Positions 43,403 to 52,318 are shown, numbered from the stretch's first letter. The stretch is 64,000 bases of DNA from Oscillospiraceae bacterium (GCA_025757985.1 CP107210.1:1426001-1490000), one strand, 5' to 3'. Notes: a model not told the origin generated them from the letters alone. Program-made: numbers and translations.

Positions 43403-45339
43403 ATGTCAGAACTATTCACGCAAACGAATAAGCAGAAGAGACTCTTTCGAACAGAAGAGGATATTGTAGCGAACATTCAGACTCAATTCGGTATGCCGCA
43501 TACGGGAAAAGACCTTCTGCTTGATGCAAAGATGGGACCAAATAAAGACCAGTCCAGTCGTCTGGATTCTGAACCAGATGCGCTATCTGATACAGGAATG
43601 TCCGATGATGTCGGTGCCGGTGACACATCCGGAATCCTGCATGATTCAGCTGGAGGTAATAAGAATACTATCACCGGCACAAACACACCGCGCTCCAGCC
43701 GTGCCAGCGCCTATTATGATTTGCTGCGCAGCCAGCACAAGAACGGTCACTATAAAGCTCCTGCATACCGGGTTGTGGATACAATAGAAAGTCCGCTGCA
43801 AGCCGGAGCCAGCGCTTTGAATTATCACGATGACTTCGATACGGATGCCGTTCAAAATGCAGGGCTGCACATGGCAGTAGCGCAGACTGTTGTGGAAGGT
43901 AATATCATGGCCGCCGCAGCAGATAGTGCTTTTGTGATTGGCAAGCAGACCGGCAACATCCTGAAAGAACTGAAGGATGAAACAATCAATGCAAAAGACG
44001 CCTTGAAAGCTGGTGGAAAGGTGAAGTGGTTTCCGTTAAGGATTATCGCCTTGAAACGCATACTTGCAGTGAGGGCGATGATGCCTGCGGGCAGTACGAT
44101 GCTGCCGCAGAGTGGCACTGGAATGAAGGTCATGCGGAGAACGAAAGCTATACTGTATGGAAAGAGGACGGCACACATGATGTGACCGTCTTTTTTCCTA
44201 TCATTTTCCCGGATGGTGCAACGGGTTCTGAACTTTCCGATTTGCCGGAAGAATACAACGCAGTTGCTGATGGGAAAATTAAGGCAGCGGACTGCACCGG
44301 CAATATTGTGCTGGATGATAGCGCTAATTTGTACAAGGGTGAACTGAACGACTGGTTTTATACCCCTGACGAGCTGACGGTCACTTTTACTGTTGTGACT
44401 GGCGAGGGTGATGATGCAGTTTCCGATGATTACGAGGTTACTTTTTCCAATGCAACCGCTATACCTTGGTGTCCCGGAGAGTTGAACGATGGGCAGTACG
44501 GTCACTACGATCTCGACTGCACGATTTATCTGACAGGCTATGACCGCTACACAGACCCGGAAACGCAGGCCCCAAACGGTGCGGACGGCGGAACAGGCAA
44601 TCTGGAAGCGCTGGCTGAAAGCTGCGATGCAGGTACATTGACCCGGACAATCATCAAGCAGGATCAGTACGGCAACGAGTATGCCGGTAATGCAGTATCC
44701 GCCCGATATACAAAAACGATCACGCTGCCCAATGGCGCAAGCGGATTTCAAGGCTGGTATAAAGATGGCGAAGATGCTTATGGAAATGTGGAATGGGCAT
44801 TGCTTCTGTATCGCATGGACTGGGAAGAACTGTATGACATTGTGGACGGCATAAAATGCCGCGCCACCGGCAGCGGCATGACCGAGGAAGAACTGCGGCA
44901 GCTATTTGACAGCCTGAATATTGACGCCACCACCGCGCGCGGACAGGTCGTTGACTTTGCCCTGAGCTGCCAAGGAAAGTTTGTCTATGCCCAGCCGTCT
45001 TCGCTGCGCGGCGGGCCGGGCAATCCAAGCGTGGGCATCAATCTGGATTGTTCGAGCTTTGTCCAATATTGCTATTGGGCGCAGAACCTGCCTTTTTCCG
45101 CAGGCAGCACAGCCGCTTATCGGAACGCAGCAGACCTAGTAAGTATTTCCCCGTCTGAAGTCCAGCCGGGAGATCTGCGCGTGGTATATGCCTCCGGCGG
45201 CGAGCAGGGGCACGTTCAGATGGCGCTTGGCGGCGGTGCGTGGGTCGAGTGCTGCTATGGCTATGGTGTGGCGGTGAATATGTCCAACGCCTGGATGGAA
45301 AGTAGACCGTGCTATTACTTCCGGTATGCAGGATTTTGA
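43403..45339 (+). pseudogene. NlpC/P60 cell-wall hydrolase of the conjugation system, internally deleted
   Basis: The N-terminal part (43403-44020) resembles the start of CD1108-type mobile-element proteins, rich in Ser/Asp. The C-terminal part (44026-45339) ends in an NlpC/P60 domain with the catalytic Cys in INLDCSSFVQYCYW and His in GHVQMALGGGAW. The two are in different frames, and the membrane segment expected between them is absent. Such enzymes open peptidoglycan for the transfer channel. A simple frameshift instead of a deletion cannot be ruled out, but the total is much shorter than usual. Confidence 0.7.
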
Positions 45340-45349
45340 GGTGTTTTTT

Positions 45350-46315
45350 ATGAGAAAATTTCTCGCATTACTTGTCGTGGCTTTTCTTTGCTTTGCAACA
45401 AAAGTATATGCAGAAGATGTTGCAACTGTAACGGTGACCGTTGCGAATTTCCCGCAGAAATTGCAGAACCGCACTGTGATTGTCACACTTGGCAATGGCC
45501 CATCTGATACAGAATCAACAGTTATTGTTCTGGATGGGTTGAACAACTACACAGAAACAGTGACAGTTGTGCCGTCAGAATATTACTGCGCTGCTGCTGT
45601 GCAGTACGATGCCTTGGGGGATTATCCCTTGCAGGAAATCGACCAGACGACATTTTTGCAAGTGGAAGATGGGAACCACTACGACCTGATTTATACCTTG
45701 GCAGACAGCAGCTGGTATGAGAGCGTGACCGGCCAGCAGCGGCACTATACGTTGCAACCGCTGGAAACGCCACCAGAGAACTATGAGCCAAAACCGGCGC
45801 AAGTAGGAGCGTACCTGACCGCACCAGTTGGCTTTTCCCAACATGTGATAGTTTACTTGCAGAATTTGTACACTGATGATGTCTATGATTTGGAGCTTTA
45901 TGAATCGAATGAATTGGCTGCCGTTGAACCAAATGCACTGAGCGGAAAATACGCTTTTCTTTCTGCTTATGTTGTTGGCGATGCAGAAAACCGTTACCAA
46001 TTTAACTGTGAGCAGAATGAACTTTCCACGGAAACCGGTGCGGATTTTCATTTGACGGTGACGGACACTGCCAATCCAGACCGCGAGATGAACACGCCCA
46101 GCCGAGATCAAAACAGCACGGTGCAGGCGGCAAACAGTTTCAACAACAAAAATACGGATGCACCGCAGCAGTCGACCGTTGAGCCGAAGACTGTTTCCCA
46201 ACCTGTAAAGCAGATAGAAAAGCAGCTTGATCTGCTTTCCTTGCTGCTGGACTTTATGCCGGTGGTGCTTGTGGGGGCGGTGCTCTTTGCAGTGCGCTGC
46301 AAGCATCGCCGTTGA
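45350..46315 (+). CDS. Secreted, membrane-anchored mobile-element protein
   Basis: The 321-residue protein has a signal peptide (MRKFLALLVVAFLCFATKVYA), a strand-rich extracellular part and a C-terminal anchor helix (LLDFMPVVLVGAVLFAV) with a basic end. It resembles CD1107-type (DUF4366) proteins that sit next to the NlpC/P60 protein in conjugative elements. The start at 45350 follows GAGGTG 8 bases upstream and opens the signal peptide. Its role is probably surface contact during transfer; no catalytic motif is seen. Confidence 0.7.
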   Translation: MRKFLALLVVAFLCFATKVYAEDVATVTVTVANFPQKLQNRTVIVTLGNGPSDTESTVIVLDGLNNYTETVTVVPSEYYCAAAVQYDALGDYPLQEIDQTTFLQVEDGNHYDLIYTLADSSWYESVTGQQRHYTLQPLETPPENYEPKPAQVGAYLTAPVGFSQHVIVYLQNLYTDDVYDLELYESNELAAVEPNALSGKYAFLSAYVVGDAENRYQFNCEQNELSTETGADFHLTVTDTANPDREMNTPSRDQNSTVQAANSFNNKNTDAPQQSTVEPKTVSQPVKQIEKQLDLLSLLLDFMPVVLVGAVLFAVRCKHRR

Positions 46316-46454
46316 GACCCGCAGGGGTAACCGGAGCGTGAGCGACGGTTAGCAAGCATTGCATCTGTATATACACAGATGCGCTCAGGGACACCCTGAA
46401 ACCCGTTTTGGGGAATATCCCCCATGCCCTTTTGACGAGAAATGGACCGGATAG
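46316..46454. other. Candidate origin of transfer (oriT)
   Basis: Directly upstream of mobC lie three consecutive hairpins: GCATCTGT/ACAGATGC (46361-46382), TCAGGG/CCCTGA (46385-46399) and GGGG/CCCC (46410-46422). Non-coding sequence with clustered inverted repeats next to mobC and relaxase genes is the usual oriT setting. The nick site is not identified. Confidence 0.5.
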
Positions 46455-46799
46455 ATGAAAAAGAACAGAGAACGACCGATCAGCAAACTTCTCTTTTTTT
46501 CGGAAGCAGAGCTTCAAATTATTCAAGGAAAAATGCAGGAAGCCGGGATGACAAACTTCTCCGCTTATTGCCGGGAACAGCTGGTTAAGGGCGAAGTGCG
46601 TCATTACGATTTTCAGGTGCTTAAAGAGCAGACGGCTTATATTGGTCGCATCGCGGGCAGCATCAACCAAATTGCAAAACGCTGCAATGAAAATAAGTCG
46701 GTTCACACCAATGATGTGGAACAGCTGCGTCGAGAATTTCTGGAACTGAAAGCAGATTATCTAGAGCGTGTGGTTAAGCTATTGAGAAAGCTCTATTGA
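46455..46799 (+). CDS. MobC-like relaxosome protein
   Basis: This 114-residue protein has a ribbon-helix-helix type N-terminus (RPISKLLFFSEAELQIIQGKM) and the MobC core NFSAYCREQLVKGEV ... GRIAGSINQIAKRCNE. It helps the relaxase melt and nick oriT. The gene starts just after the hairpin cluster and is followed by a terminator and then by an inserted gene on the other strand, which separates it from the relaxase. Confidence 0.85.
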   Translation: MKKNRERPISKLLFFSEAELQIIQGKMQEAGMTNFSAYCREQLVKGEVRHYDFQVLKEQTAYIGRIAGSINQIAKRCNENKSVHTNDVEQLRREFLELKADYLERVVKLLRKLY

Positions 46800-46818
46800 A
46801 GAGTGCCCACTCTTAAAT

Positions 46819-46872
46819 AAAAAAAGTGACCACACGGAATTGCTCTTCGCATAATGTGTGGTCACTTTTTTA
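46819..46872. terminator. Bidirectional terminator after mobC
   Basis: AAAAAAGTGACCACAC and GTGTGGTCACTTTTTT form a perfect stem over a 20-base loop, with T runs on both strands. Confidence 0.88.
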
Positions 46873-46937
46873 TTTGTTCATAGATTAGGGATTTCTCTGT
46901 TTCCCAAAAATAAACTTTTTCGCGTTTTGGGAAATAT

Positions 46938-48131
46938 TCATTTTCCGTTCAACCAATCAGCGATGTCTACAATTTGTATCCCCTCATATTGGTAGGCTTC
47001 ATTATGCGTTCTTGCAATAACCATTTTGGGATAGGCATCCTTGATTTTCAGCAAGGGATCGACTTCTCGTTCAAAAGTTTTTTCGTCACTAATATTGTCA
47101 GATACCTGAATATAGATCTTTTCACTTCTGTGTAAGGCAACAAAGTCGATTTCTTTTTTGTACAATACACCAACGTAAACCTCATAGCCGCGGCGCATTA
47201 GCTCCATCGCTACAATGTTTTCCAATATGCGTCCATAGTCCATATTTCTTGTACCAAGTTTCGCGTATCGGAACGTGTGGTCACTCAAATAGAATTTGTC
47301 ATTGGAGGAAAGATATTTTTTGCCGCGAATGTCATATCTGCGGAAGCGATAGAATGCGAACGCATTACAAAGATATTCCAAGTACTTGCCAACAGTTTTA
47401 TGGTTAATGGCTTCGTTACTGCGAACCAAGACATCTGTAATATTTCGTGCGGATGTTTGGTTCGAAATATTATCCATCAGATAATCGACGATCCTATCCA
47501 TCAATGCCGGATTACGAATCTTATATTTTTGCCTTATATCCCGGATGATAAGCGTATCAAATACATCGCGTATATAATCGTACTTTGCATCTTGATTGCG
47601 ATAAAGGTAAGATCCTGCCATACCGCCCTCTTTCAGATAACGGTCAAACGCCTCATAATTGTCCTCGATTGCGAAGTATTGTTTGAATTCGGCAAATGAA
47701 AAAGGGAAAACCTTGATTTCGTAGGTACGGCCGGTAAAGAGAGTGGCTAAATCAGAGCTTAACAAGAATGCGTTTGAGCCAGTGATATATATATCAAACA
47801 TTTCCATTGCATGGATACTGTTGATTGTCAGCTCAAAGTTGGGACACATCTGAACTTCATCAATTAAAACAAAATTCTCACAGCCTTTTTTGAACGAACT
47901 TTCAATGTAATCGTTCAGGGCATGGTAGTCCTTGTACGCCTCAAATTTAGTCAGATTAAAGTTGATGTGGATTATGTTTGCATTCGGTACATTTTTTACT
48001 ACATAATCTCGAAATGCCTCCAGCAGCTTTGACTTTCCGCTTCGTCTTACGCCTGTAATAACCTTGATATCGGGAGTACCCATTACCTCAATGATTTTTT
48101 GCAGGTAATCATTTCGCTCTATCAGCCGCAT
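46938..48131 (-). CDS. AAA-type ATPase with DUF4143 (archaeal-type ATPase family)
   Basis: The 397-residue protein has Walker A TGVRRSGKSKLL near residue 26, Walker B NFVLIDEVQ near 90, the sensor ITGSNAFLL near 115 and a C-terminal DUF4143-type nuclease-like region with EIDFVA. Members of this family occur widely as solitary genes in mobile DNA and their function is unknown. GAGAGAGGTG precedes the ATG. It lies in reverse between mobC and the relaxase, unlike the usual adjacent order, so it looks like a later insertion. Confidence 0.85.
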   Translation of the reverse strand: MRLIERNDYLQKIIEVMGTPDIKVITGVRRSGKSKLLEAFRDYVVKNVPNANIIHINFNLTKFEAYKDYHALNDYIESSFKKGCENFVLIDEVQMCPNFELTINSIHAMEMFDIYITGSNAFLLSSDLATLFTGRTYEIKVFPFSFAEFKQYFAIEDNYEAFDRYLKEGGMAGSYLYRNQDAKYDYIRDVFDTLIIRDIRQKYKIRNPALMDRIVDYLMDNISNQTSARNITDVLVRSNEAINHKTVGKYLEYLCNAFAFYRFRRYDIRGKKYLSSNDKFYLSDHTFRYAKLGTRNMDYGRILENIVAMELMRRGYEVYVGVLYKKEIDFVALHRSEKIYIQVSDNISDEKTFEREVDPLLKIKDAYPKMVIARTHNEAYQYEGIQIVDIADWLNGK

Positions 48132-48160
48132 CGTAGTTCACCTCTCTCCTATGATACTCC

Positions 48161-48205
48161 ATCTATTACCCAAAATCAAGCAAATTTCATTTTTGGGTAA
48201 TAGAT
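48161..48205. promoter_or_regulatory. 15-bp inverted repeat between the ATPase and relaxase genes
   Basis: ATCTATTACCCAAAA (48161-48175) pairs perfectly with TTTTGGGTAATAGAT (48191-48205), and seven T follow 3 bases later on the plus strand. It lies in the divergent interval 29 bases before the ATPase start and could be a shared operator or a terminator that blocks reading into the relaxase. A shorter TTTCCCAAAA/TTTTGGGAAA repeat lies at the other end of the ATPase gene (46900-46934). Confidence 0.65.
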
Positions 48206-48239
48206 ACTTTTTTTGATTAAAATTACATTGGGGAAATTT

Positions 48240-50369
48240 ATGGCTATCACAAAAATCCATGCGATAAAATCTACTCTCGGCAAGGCACTGGCCTATATCG
48301 AAAACCCAGACAAGACCGATGGGCAGATGTTGGTGTCTGGCTATAATTGCGAGCCGCAAACAGCTTCTATCGACTTTGAAATGACAGCGGTACTTGCGCA
48401 CAAAGCGCGGAATCTGAAAAGGAAGCGTTCGTCAAATCTTGCTTATCATCTGATACAGTCATTTTCACCGGAAGATGCGGTAACGCCTGAACAGGCGCAT
48501 GAACTGGGAAAGAAGCTGGCATTTGAATACACAGGCGGCAAGTATGAATATGTGGTAGCAACACATATTGACAAAGGTCATATTCATAACCACATCATGC
48601 TCAATGCGGTCTCTTTTTACGACTATAAGAAACTGCGGACGGTGCCTTACCGCACGGCACGTCAGATACGGGATATTTCCGACCGCTTATGCATGGAAGC
48701 TCATTTATCCGTGATTGATGATCCGCAAAAGATTGGGCAACTATACCCAGAAAACACAGGGAAAAAGAAATCTGTATCCAACCGAACAGAAATCCGAAAG
48801 CGGCTGAACTTCTGTTTGGAGCGGGCAACGGATTATAGCCAATTCCTTTCTATGGCAAAGGAGCTGGAAATCACACCTACAATCCGCGGTAAGCATATGA
48901 GCTATTTGCTGGAGGGCGCGGGTCGAGCTGTCCGGGACAATAGCTTATCTGATACTGATACATTTACTTATGCCGGTATCTGCGTCAGACTGTCTGACAA
49001 TGCACAAGAGCAGAAATACCTGAGGGAGACAATTACCGGCATCCTCAGTACAGCGACAGGCATGGCAGACTTTGCTGACAAGCTGAAAACGGCAGGCATC
49101 GAAACTAAAGTAAAAAAAGCAACTGGTCAGGTGCTGTACCGAGCCACGGCGCTGGATGGCGCGTGGGTTCCCGAAGATGCGCTCGGTTCCGAATTCACCG
49201 GTGAAGGAATTGAGTATGCGCTAAAGAATGGGAAAATGCAGATTGCAGAAGACGTGGAAATCACGCTGCTTGACCGTTATCAGGAATTGACGATTCAGTA
49301 TCCAGAAGTTTGTACGGCAGCAGTGAAGTTAAGCAGCCGCCAAATTCTGTCGACGGGTAAAAACGGCTTGGTTCTTCAGGTCCACGATGACAATGGAAAC
49401 CCCGCCAAACTAATGGTCAACAAAAGCGAAGTGACAACTTCGCCGGACGGCGAAATCACTTTCAATGTCGGAAACGACTTCTCTTATGACTTGGTTTATG
49501 AGGACGGAACCCACGGCACGATCCTAGGCGCAAAGCTGATTCAGCAGATTGACGAGGAAAACCACGTAGAGCCTGTGCAAGTCATCCTTTCGGAAAATCA
49601 GATAAAAGCTATGTCTATTCGAGGCGTGTCGATCCATCTGCCGCAGAATGGCATTGAGCGACTATTTATACCTGAAAAATATGTACTTCGTGATTTGGAT
49701 GCCGGGCAGTGTACAGTGCTTTTATATCCCAACCAGCAATATAGTTATGTCCCCATCGGAGATTCAAAGAAAAGGCTGAACATACAAGGCGACCGTCTCT
49801 CCGAATTTCTGGGAAGTTCAATTAATCCTATAACGGAAAGCACTGGACTAAAGCGTAAAATTGCTGCGGTAGAACGGCGCGCAGGAATTGAAAATGCGAA
49901 GTTCCTCGGCAAAATGCTGCAAGGCATGACCGATAGTCGAATCAATACCACCGGCGATTACGATAAAGTTATACATAATCTTGGAAAAACGCAGATTGGA
50001 CTTACAAATGAACTGGCAGAGGTGAAGCAGAAGCGAACTACCTACGCGGCTGCTGCAAAACATTTGCAGATATGCAAGACTTATAAGCCTGTATGGATGG
50101 AGTATGCAGCAAAACCCTTAAATCAAAAGATGGAATATTTCAATCAACATAGTACGGAACTTCAAGCATACCGCAATGCAGCAGCATACCTCGAAAAAGA
50201 GGGCATCGACCAATCGGTAGAGATTGATAAGGTAAATGTCCTCGCACAAGAAATGGGGCATCGGATGGATGAATTAGTGGAACAATTAAGAGACGTAAAT
50301 TTGCAGGAACAGAAAGTCCGTCAGGAACAGCAAACTCTTGCTGAAATTCAATCGGATTTGGTTGAATGA
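48240..50369 (+). CDS. MobP/MobA-MobL-type relaxase
   Basis: The 709-residue relaxase nicks oriT and leads the strand into the recipient. The N-terminal domain begins MAITKIHAIKSTLGKAL. The HUH metal motif is HIDKGHIHNHIMLNAVSF near residue 112-125, and the catalytic Tyr is probably in the first 25 residues (ALAYIENP). A coiled C-terminus rich in Gln/Glu follows. GGGGAA sits 6 bases before the ATG at 48240. It appears complete although the transfer ATPase is broken, so the element could still be mobilised in trans. Confidence 0.88.
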   Translation: MAITKIHAIKSTLGKALAYIENPDKTDGQMLVSGYNCEPQTASIDFEMTAVLAHKARNLKRKRSSNLAYHLIQSFSPEDAVTPEQAHELGKKLAFEYTGGKYEYVVATHIDKGHIHNHIMLNAVSFYDYKKLRTVPYRTARQIRDISDRLCMEAHLSVIDDPQKIGQLYPENTGKKKSVSNRTEIRKRLNFCLERATDYSQFLSMAKELEITPTIRGKHMSYLLEGAGRAVRDNSLSDTDTFTYAGICVRLSDNAQEQKYLRETITGILSTATGMADFADKLKTAGIETKVKKATGQVLYRATALDGAWVPEDALGSEFTGEGIEYALKNGKMQIAEDVEITLLDRYQELTIQYPEVCTAAVKLSSRQILSTGKNGLVLQVHDDNGNPAKLMVNKSEVTTSPDGEITFNVGNDFSYDLVYEDGTHGTILGAKLIQQIDEENHVEPVQVILSENQIKAMSIRGVSIHLPQNGIERLFIPEKYVLRDLDAGQCTVLLYPNQQYSYVPIGDSKKRLNIQGDRLSEFLGSSINPITESTGLKRKIAAVERRAGIENAKFLGKMLQGMTDSRINTTGDYDKVIHNLGKTQIGLTNELAEVKQKRTTYAAAAKHLQICKTYKPVWMEYAAKPLNQKMEYFNQHSTELQAYRNAAAYLEKEGIDQSVEIDKVNVLAQEMGHRMDELVEQLRDVNLQEQKVRQEQQTLAEIQSDLVE

Positions 50370-50578
50370 ATGCCCAATTTGTACATATTTTTGTTAAAAG
50401 TTCAAAGTACAAATTATCGGACAAGCGAGGATTTATAATAGAGTTGGCGATACTATGCGCTTGTATGGAAAATGTTGTGCTTAACCGTGCAAGTGTGTGA
50501 ATACACATTTAACATCAAGTGCGTAAGAGTAGAAACCTCTGAATATTAATTGTTAACATTTTGTAAAATCGAAAAAAT

Positions 50579-50661
50579 AGGCTCCAAAATTTCAGCCGAT
50601 TTGTTCTCTTACCTTTTGAGGGGAAGTGACAAACGTGTGCCAATTTTGGAGCCTGTTTTTT
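50579..50661 (+). terminator. Long-loop hairpin with T run after the relaxase
   Basis: AGGCTCCAAAATT (50579-50591) pairs perfectly with AATTTTGGAGCCT (50642-50654) across a 50-base loop, and six T follow. It probably ends relaxase transcription; the long loop leaves room for a second function. The interval 50370-50578 shows no gene. Confidence 0.7.
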
Positions 50662-50702
50662 ATTATACTATGTCTGTTTGGCTCCGGAATGGCTCGTGCG
50701 CC

Positions 50703-50745
50703 TCCTCCTTTACTTGTTTTCCCCAAAAAACAAGTAAACGGAGGA
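50703..50745 (+). promoter_or_regulatory. Hairpin that buries the ribosome binding site of the sigma-like gene
   Basis: The 5' arm TCCTCCTTTACTTGTTTT (50703-50720) pairs with AAAACAAGTAAA, a bulged C and GGAGGA (50727-50745). This gives 18 pairs with one bulge and a short C/A loop. GGAGGA is the Shine-Dalgarno of the ATG at 50752, so translation should be blocked until the stem opens. Confidence 0.8.
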
Positions 50746-50751
50746 TGTATT

Positions 50752-51156
50752 ATGATTCAGGATGAACTTCTGGCATTATACGATCAAATGTCTGACGAAG
50801 AAAAGAATGAGAATAGCGTTCTGAAGGGGCGCTTCACCAAGTACATTACGCGGCGGCTGGAGTGGCAAGCAATTCGCTATGCTGCCCATAAGAGGAAAAG
50901 TATTGTAACGATTTCACTTGATAATATTCTGGATGAGCCTCAAGATGAGCGTGCTGCCGAGATGTTCCGTGAAGTGGAAATCGAAGTGGCGCTTCAGCAG
51001 GGATTGCAGCGTTTGAAGCAGGAAGAAAAAGAACTGCTGGTGTATCTCTTGGCGCTGGATATAGGCAAAATCGCATTGCAAATTGATTGCTCTGTATCGA
51101 ACGTCTACCGTAAGCGGAGGCGCCTTTCGAATAAGTTGGAAGGATTAAAAGGGTGA
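50752..51156 (+). CDS. Sigma-70 region 4-like regulator of the conjugative element
   Basis: This 134-residue protein has a C-terminal helix-turn-helix like sigma region 4: LKQEEKELLVYLLALDIGKIALQIDCSVSNVYRKRRRL. Similar proteins sit at the regulatory end of Tn916-type elements. The ATG at 50752 is chosen because GGAGGA lies 6 bases upstream; the frame is open further back but reads non-coding hairpin sequence. The small HTH gene follows 7 bases later. Its ribosome site lies inside a long hairpin, so expression is probably controlled at translation. Confidence 0.8.
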   Translation: MIQDELLALYDQMSDEEKNENSVLKGRFTKYITRRLEWQAIRYAAHKRKSIVTISLDNILDEPQDERAAEMFREVEIEVALQQGLQRLKQEEKELLVYLLALDIGKIALQIDCSVSNVYRKRRRLSNKLEGLKG

Positions 51157-51163
51157 CGGTGCA

Positions 51164-51421
51164 ATGAATAGTTTTGATGAGCACTTTAAGGGCGCTAAAA
51201 ATCATAATCAGGAGGACTTGAAGTGGTTGCTTTCCTGCTATTATGGGACGATGATGAACCTGTGCAACGAGTACAGCTATTTTGGTGATGAGGATTTGTT
51301 CGGTCTCATGCTGGAGTGGTTTTGGTGGGACTTCAATAAATTTTCCATCTATGCGGAAACTGATAAACAGGTACATAAACGTAAAAGAGGCCACTATGAA
51401 GAAAAGCGGAAGTGGCGGTAA
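51164..51421 (+). CDS. Small HTH_16-type protein of the conjugative element
   Basis: The 85-residue protein (FKGAKNHNQEDLKWLLSCYYGTMMNLCNEYSYFGDEDLF) matches the short helix-turn-helix proteins that follow a sigma-like gene in Tn916-type elements. It is acidic in the middle and very basic at the end. Its spacing of 7 bases after the sigma-like gene indicates one operon. The function is regulatory by context. Confidence 0.7.
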   Translation: MNSFDEHFKGAKNHNQEDLKWLLSCYYGTMMNLCNEYSYFGDEDLFGLMLEWFWWDFNKFSIYAETDKQVHKRKRGHYEEKRKWR

Positions 51422-51513
51422 TAGCATATAGGCAAATATGTTGGTCTGAGCGCTGAATATCTGTTGCAAAGAGGTTTTGTAATAATGTCTTCCAATGTTG
51501 GACATATTTTAAG

Positions 51514-51573
51514 GTGATAAATATCACTTTGTTAAGTGATGCTGTTGACGTTTGACAGAAAATTTAATATGAT
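51514..51573 (+). promoter_or_regulatory. Promoter and palindrome of the BlaI-like gene
   Basis: A palindrome GTGATA-AA-TATCAC (51514-51527), with a further half-site GTGAT at 51536, lies just upstream of TTGACG, a 17-base spacer and TATGAT (51545-51573). This fits autoregulation by the downstream repressor. Confidence 0.6.
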
Positions 51574-51604
51574 AAACATATACAGCATTTATTGGGGGCA
51601 AATT

Positions 51605-51961
51605 ATGGAAAATACTAGACCATTTCATATCACGAAAGCGGAAGATCAGATTATGAACATCCTTTGGAGCGTTAAGGAGCCATTATCTCAGCAACAAATT
51701 GTGATGGTGGCATCTGATAGCGGAGAGATGACATTTAAGGAACGATCCATTTTTACGTTACTAAATGGGCTGATGGATAAGGGAATGGTTCAAGAGGCTG
51801 GTTTTGTCCGTAGTGGTAAGACATACGCAAGAACTTTTCAGCCTACGATGACCCGCCCAGAATGGTATGCCAATGCTGTTTACAATTCTCTTGATGGAAA
51901 AGAAGCAAACGAGTTTTTACACATACTGCGGCGGCTCTTGAAAGAAGAACCAACTGAATAA
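51605..51961 (+). CDS. BlaI/MecI/CopY-family repressor
   Basis: The 118-residue protein has the family's winged HTH: ITKAEDQIMNILWSVKEPLSQQQI ... ERSIFTLLNGLMDKGMVQEAGFVRSGKTYARTF. The C-terminal dimerisation end is short. The start at 51605 follows GGGG with 8-base spacing. No BlaR/MecR-type sensor protease and no beta-lactamase is next to it. Its next neighbour downstream is the BREX operon, so it may control BREX or its own promoter. It has its own promoter and terminator. Confidence 0.8.
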   Translation: MENTRPFHITKAEDQIMNILWSVKEPLSQQQIVMVASDSGEMTFKERSIFTLLNGLMDKGMVQEAGFVRSGKTYARTFQPTMTRPEWYANAVYNSLDGKEANEFLHILRRLLKEEPTE

Positions 51962-51967
51962 GAGCAT

Positions 51968-52003
51968 TGCCCTCTTCTCTTAGGGAGGAGAGGGCTTTTT
52001 ATA
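51968..52003 (+). terminator. Terminator of the BlaI-like gene
   Basis: GCCCTCT pairs with AGAGGGC and five T follow. Confidence 0.8.
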
Positions 52004-52154
52004 TGTAGTAACGCCTGATATTGATTTGTCAAATATATGCATAATGCCGAAATGATGAAATTACTGCTGAAAGTACAGACTATCGGACTGTCAAAAAGGT
52101 AGAATGTATATAGGCATAGAAAAAGCATCGTGGCGAATAATGAAGCATTTTGCG

Positions 52155-52201
52155 AAATATGTCAAATAACAGATGACATATTTATTGAAATTTGCTATAA
52201 T
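52155..52201 (+). promoter_or_regulatory. BREX promoter overlapped by a 10-bp inverted repeat
   Basis: ATGACA (52173-52178), a 17-base spacer and TATAAT (52196-52201) lie 118 bases before brxA. AAATATGTCA at 52155-52164 and TGACATATTT at 52174-52183 are perfect inverted arms, and the right arm covers the -35. A dimeric repressor bound here would block the promoter. The rest of the 52004-52318 interval shows no gene. Confidence 0.75.
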
Positions 52202-52318
52202 TGCATTAGTGTAATTAGCAATATTTGAGTGATATGATACATGACCGATTCTGTATTGGCGGCAGTTTGTTGTACACAGTGATGATTTCGACTATTATGA
52301 CCATTGTGAGAGTGCTTT

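Larger units (their letters stand above)
41304..51421. mobile_element. Island C: decayed conjugative element backbone
   Basis: Gene order PrgI-like, VirB4, NlpC/P60 protein, small membrane protein, MobC, relaxase, sigma-like factor, small HTH is the usual backbone of Tn916/CTn-type elements in Clostridia. VirB4 lacks its Walker A and the NlpC/P60 gene is internally deleted, so self-transfer is not expected. MobC and relaxase are intact, so mobilisation by another element is possible. Its right end is not seen; BREX is probably cargo. Confidence 0.75.

Noticed and set aside
50626..50751. Upstream start for the sigma-like gene
   Set aside because: The extra 42 residues translate the terminator and the ribosome-site hairpin, and GGAGGA supports the start at 50752.
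51164..51961. Treating the BlaI-like gene as part of the conjugative regulatory operon
   Set aside because: It has its own promoter and terminator and a gap of about 180 bases after the small HTH gene.
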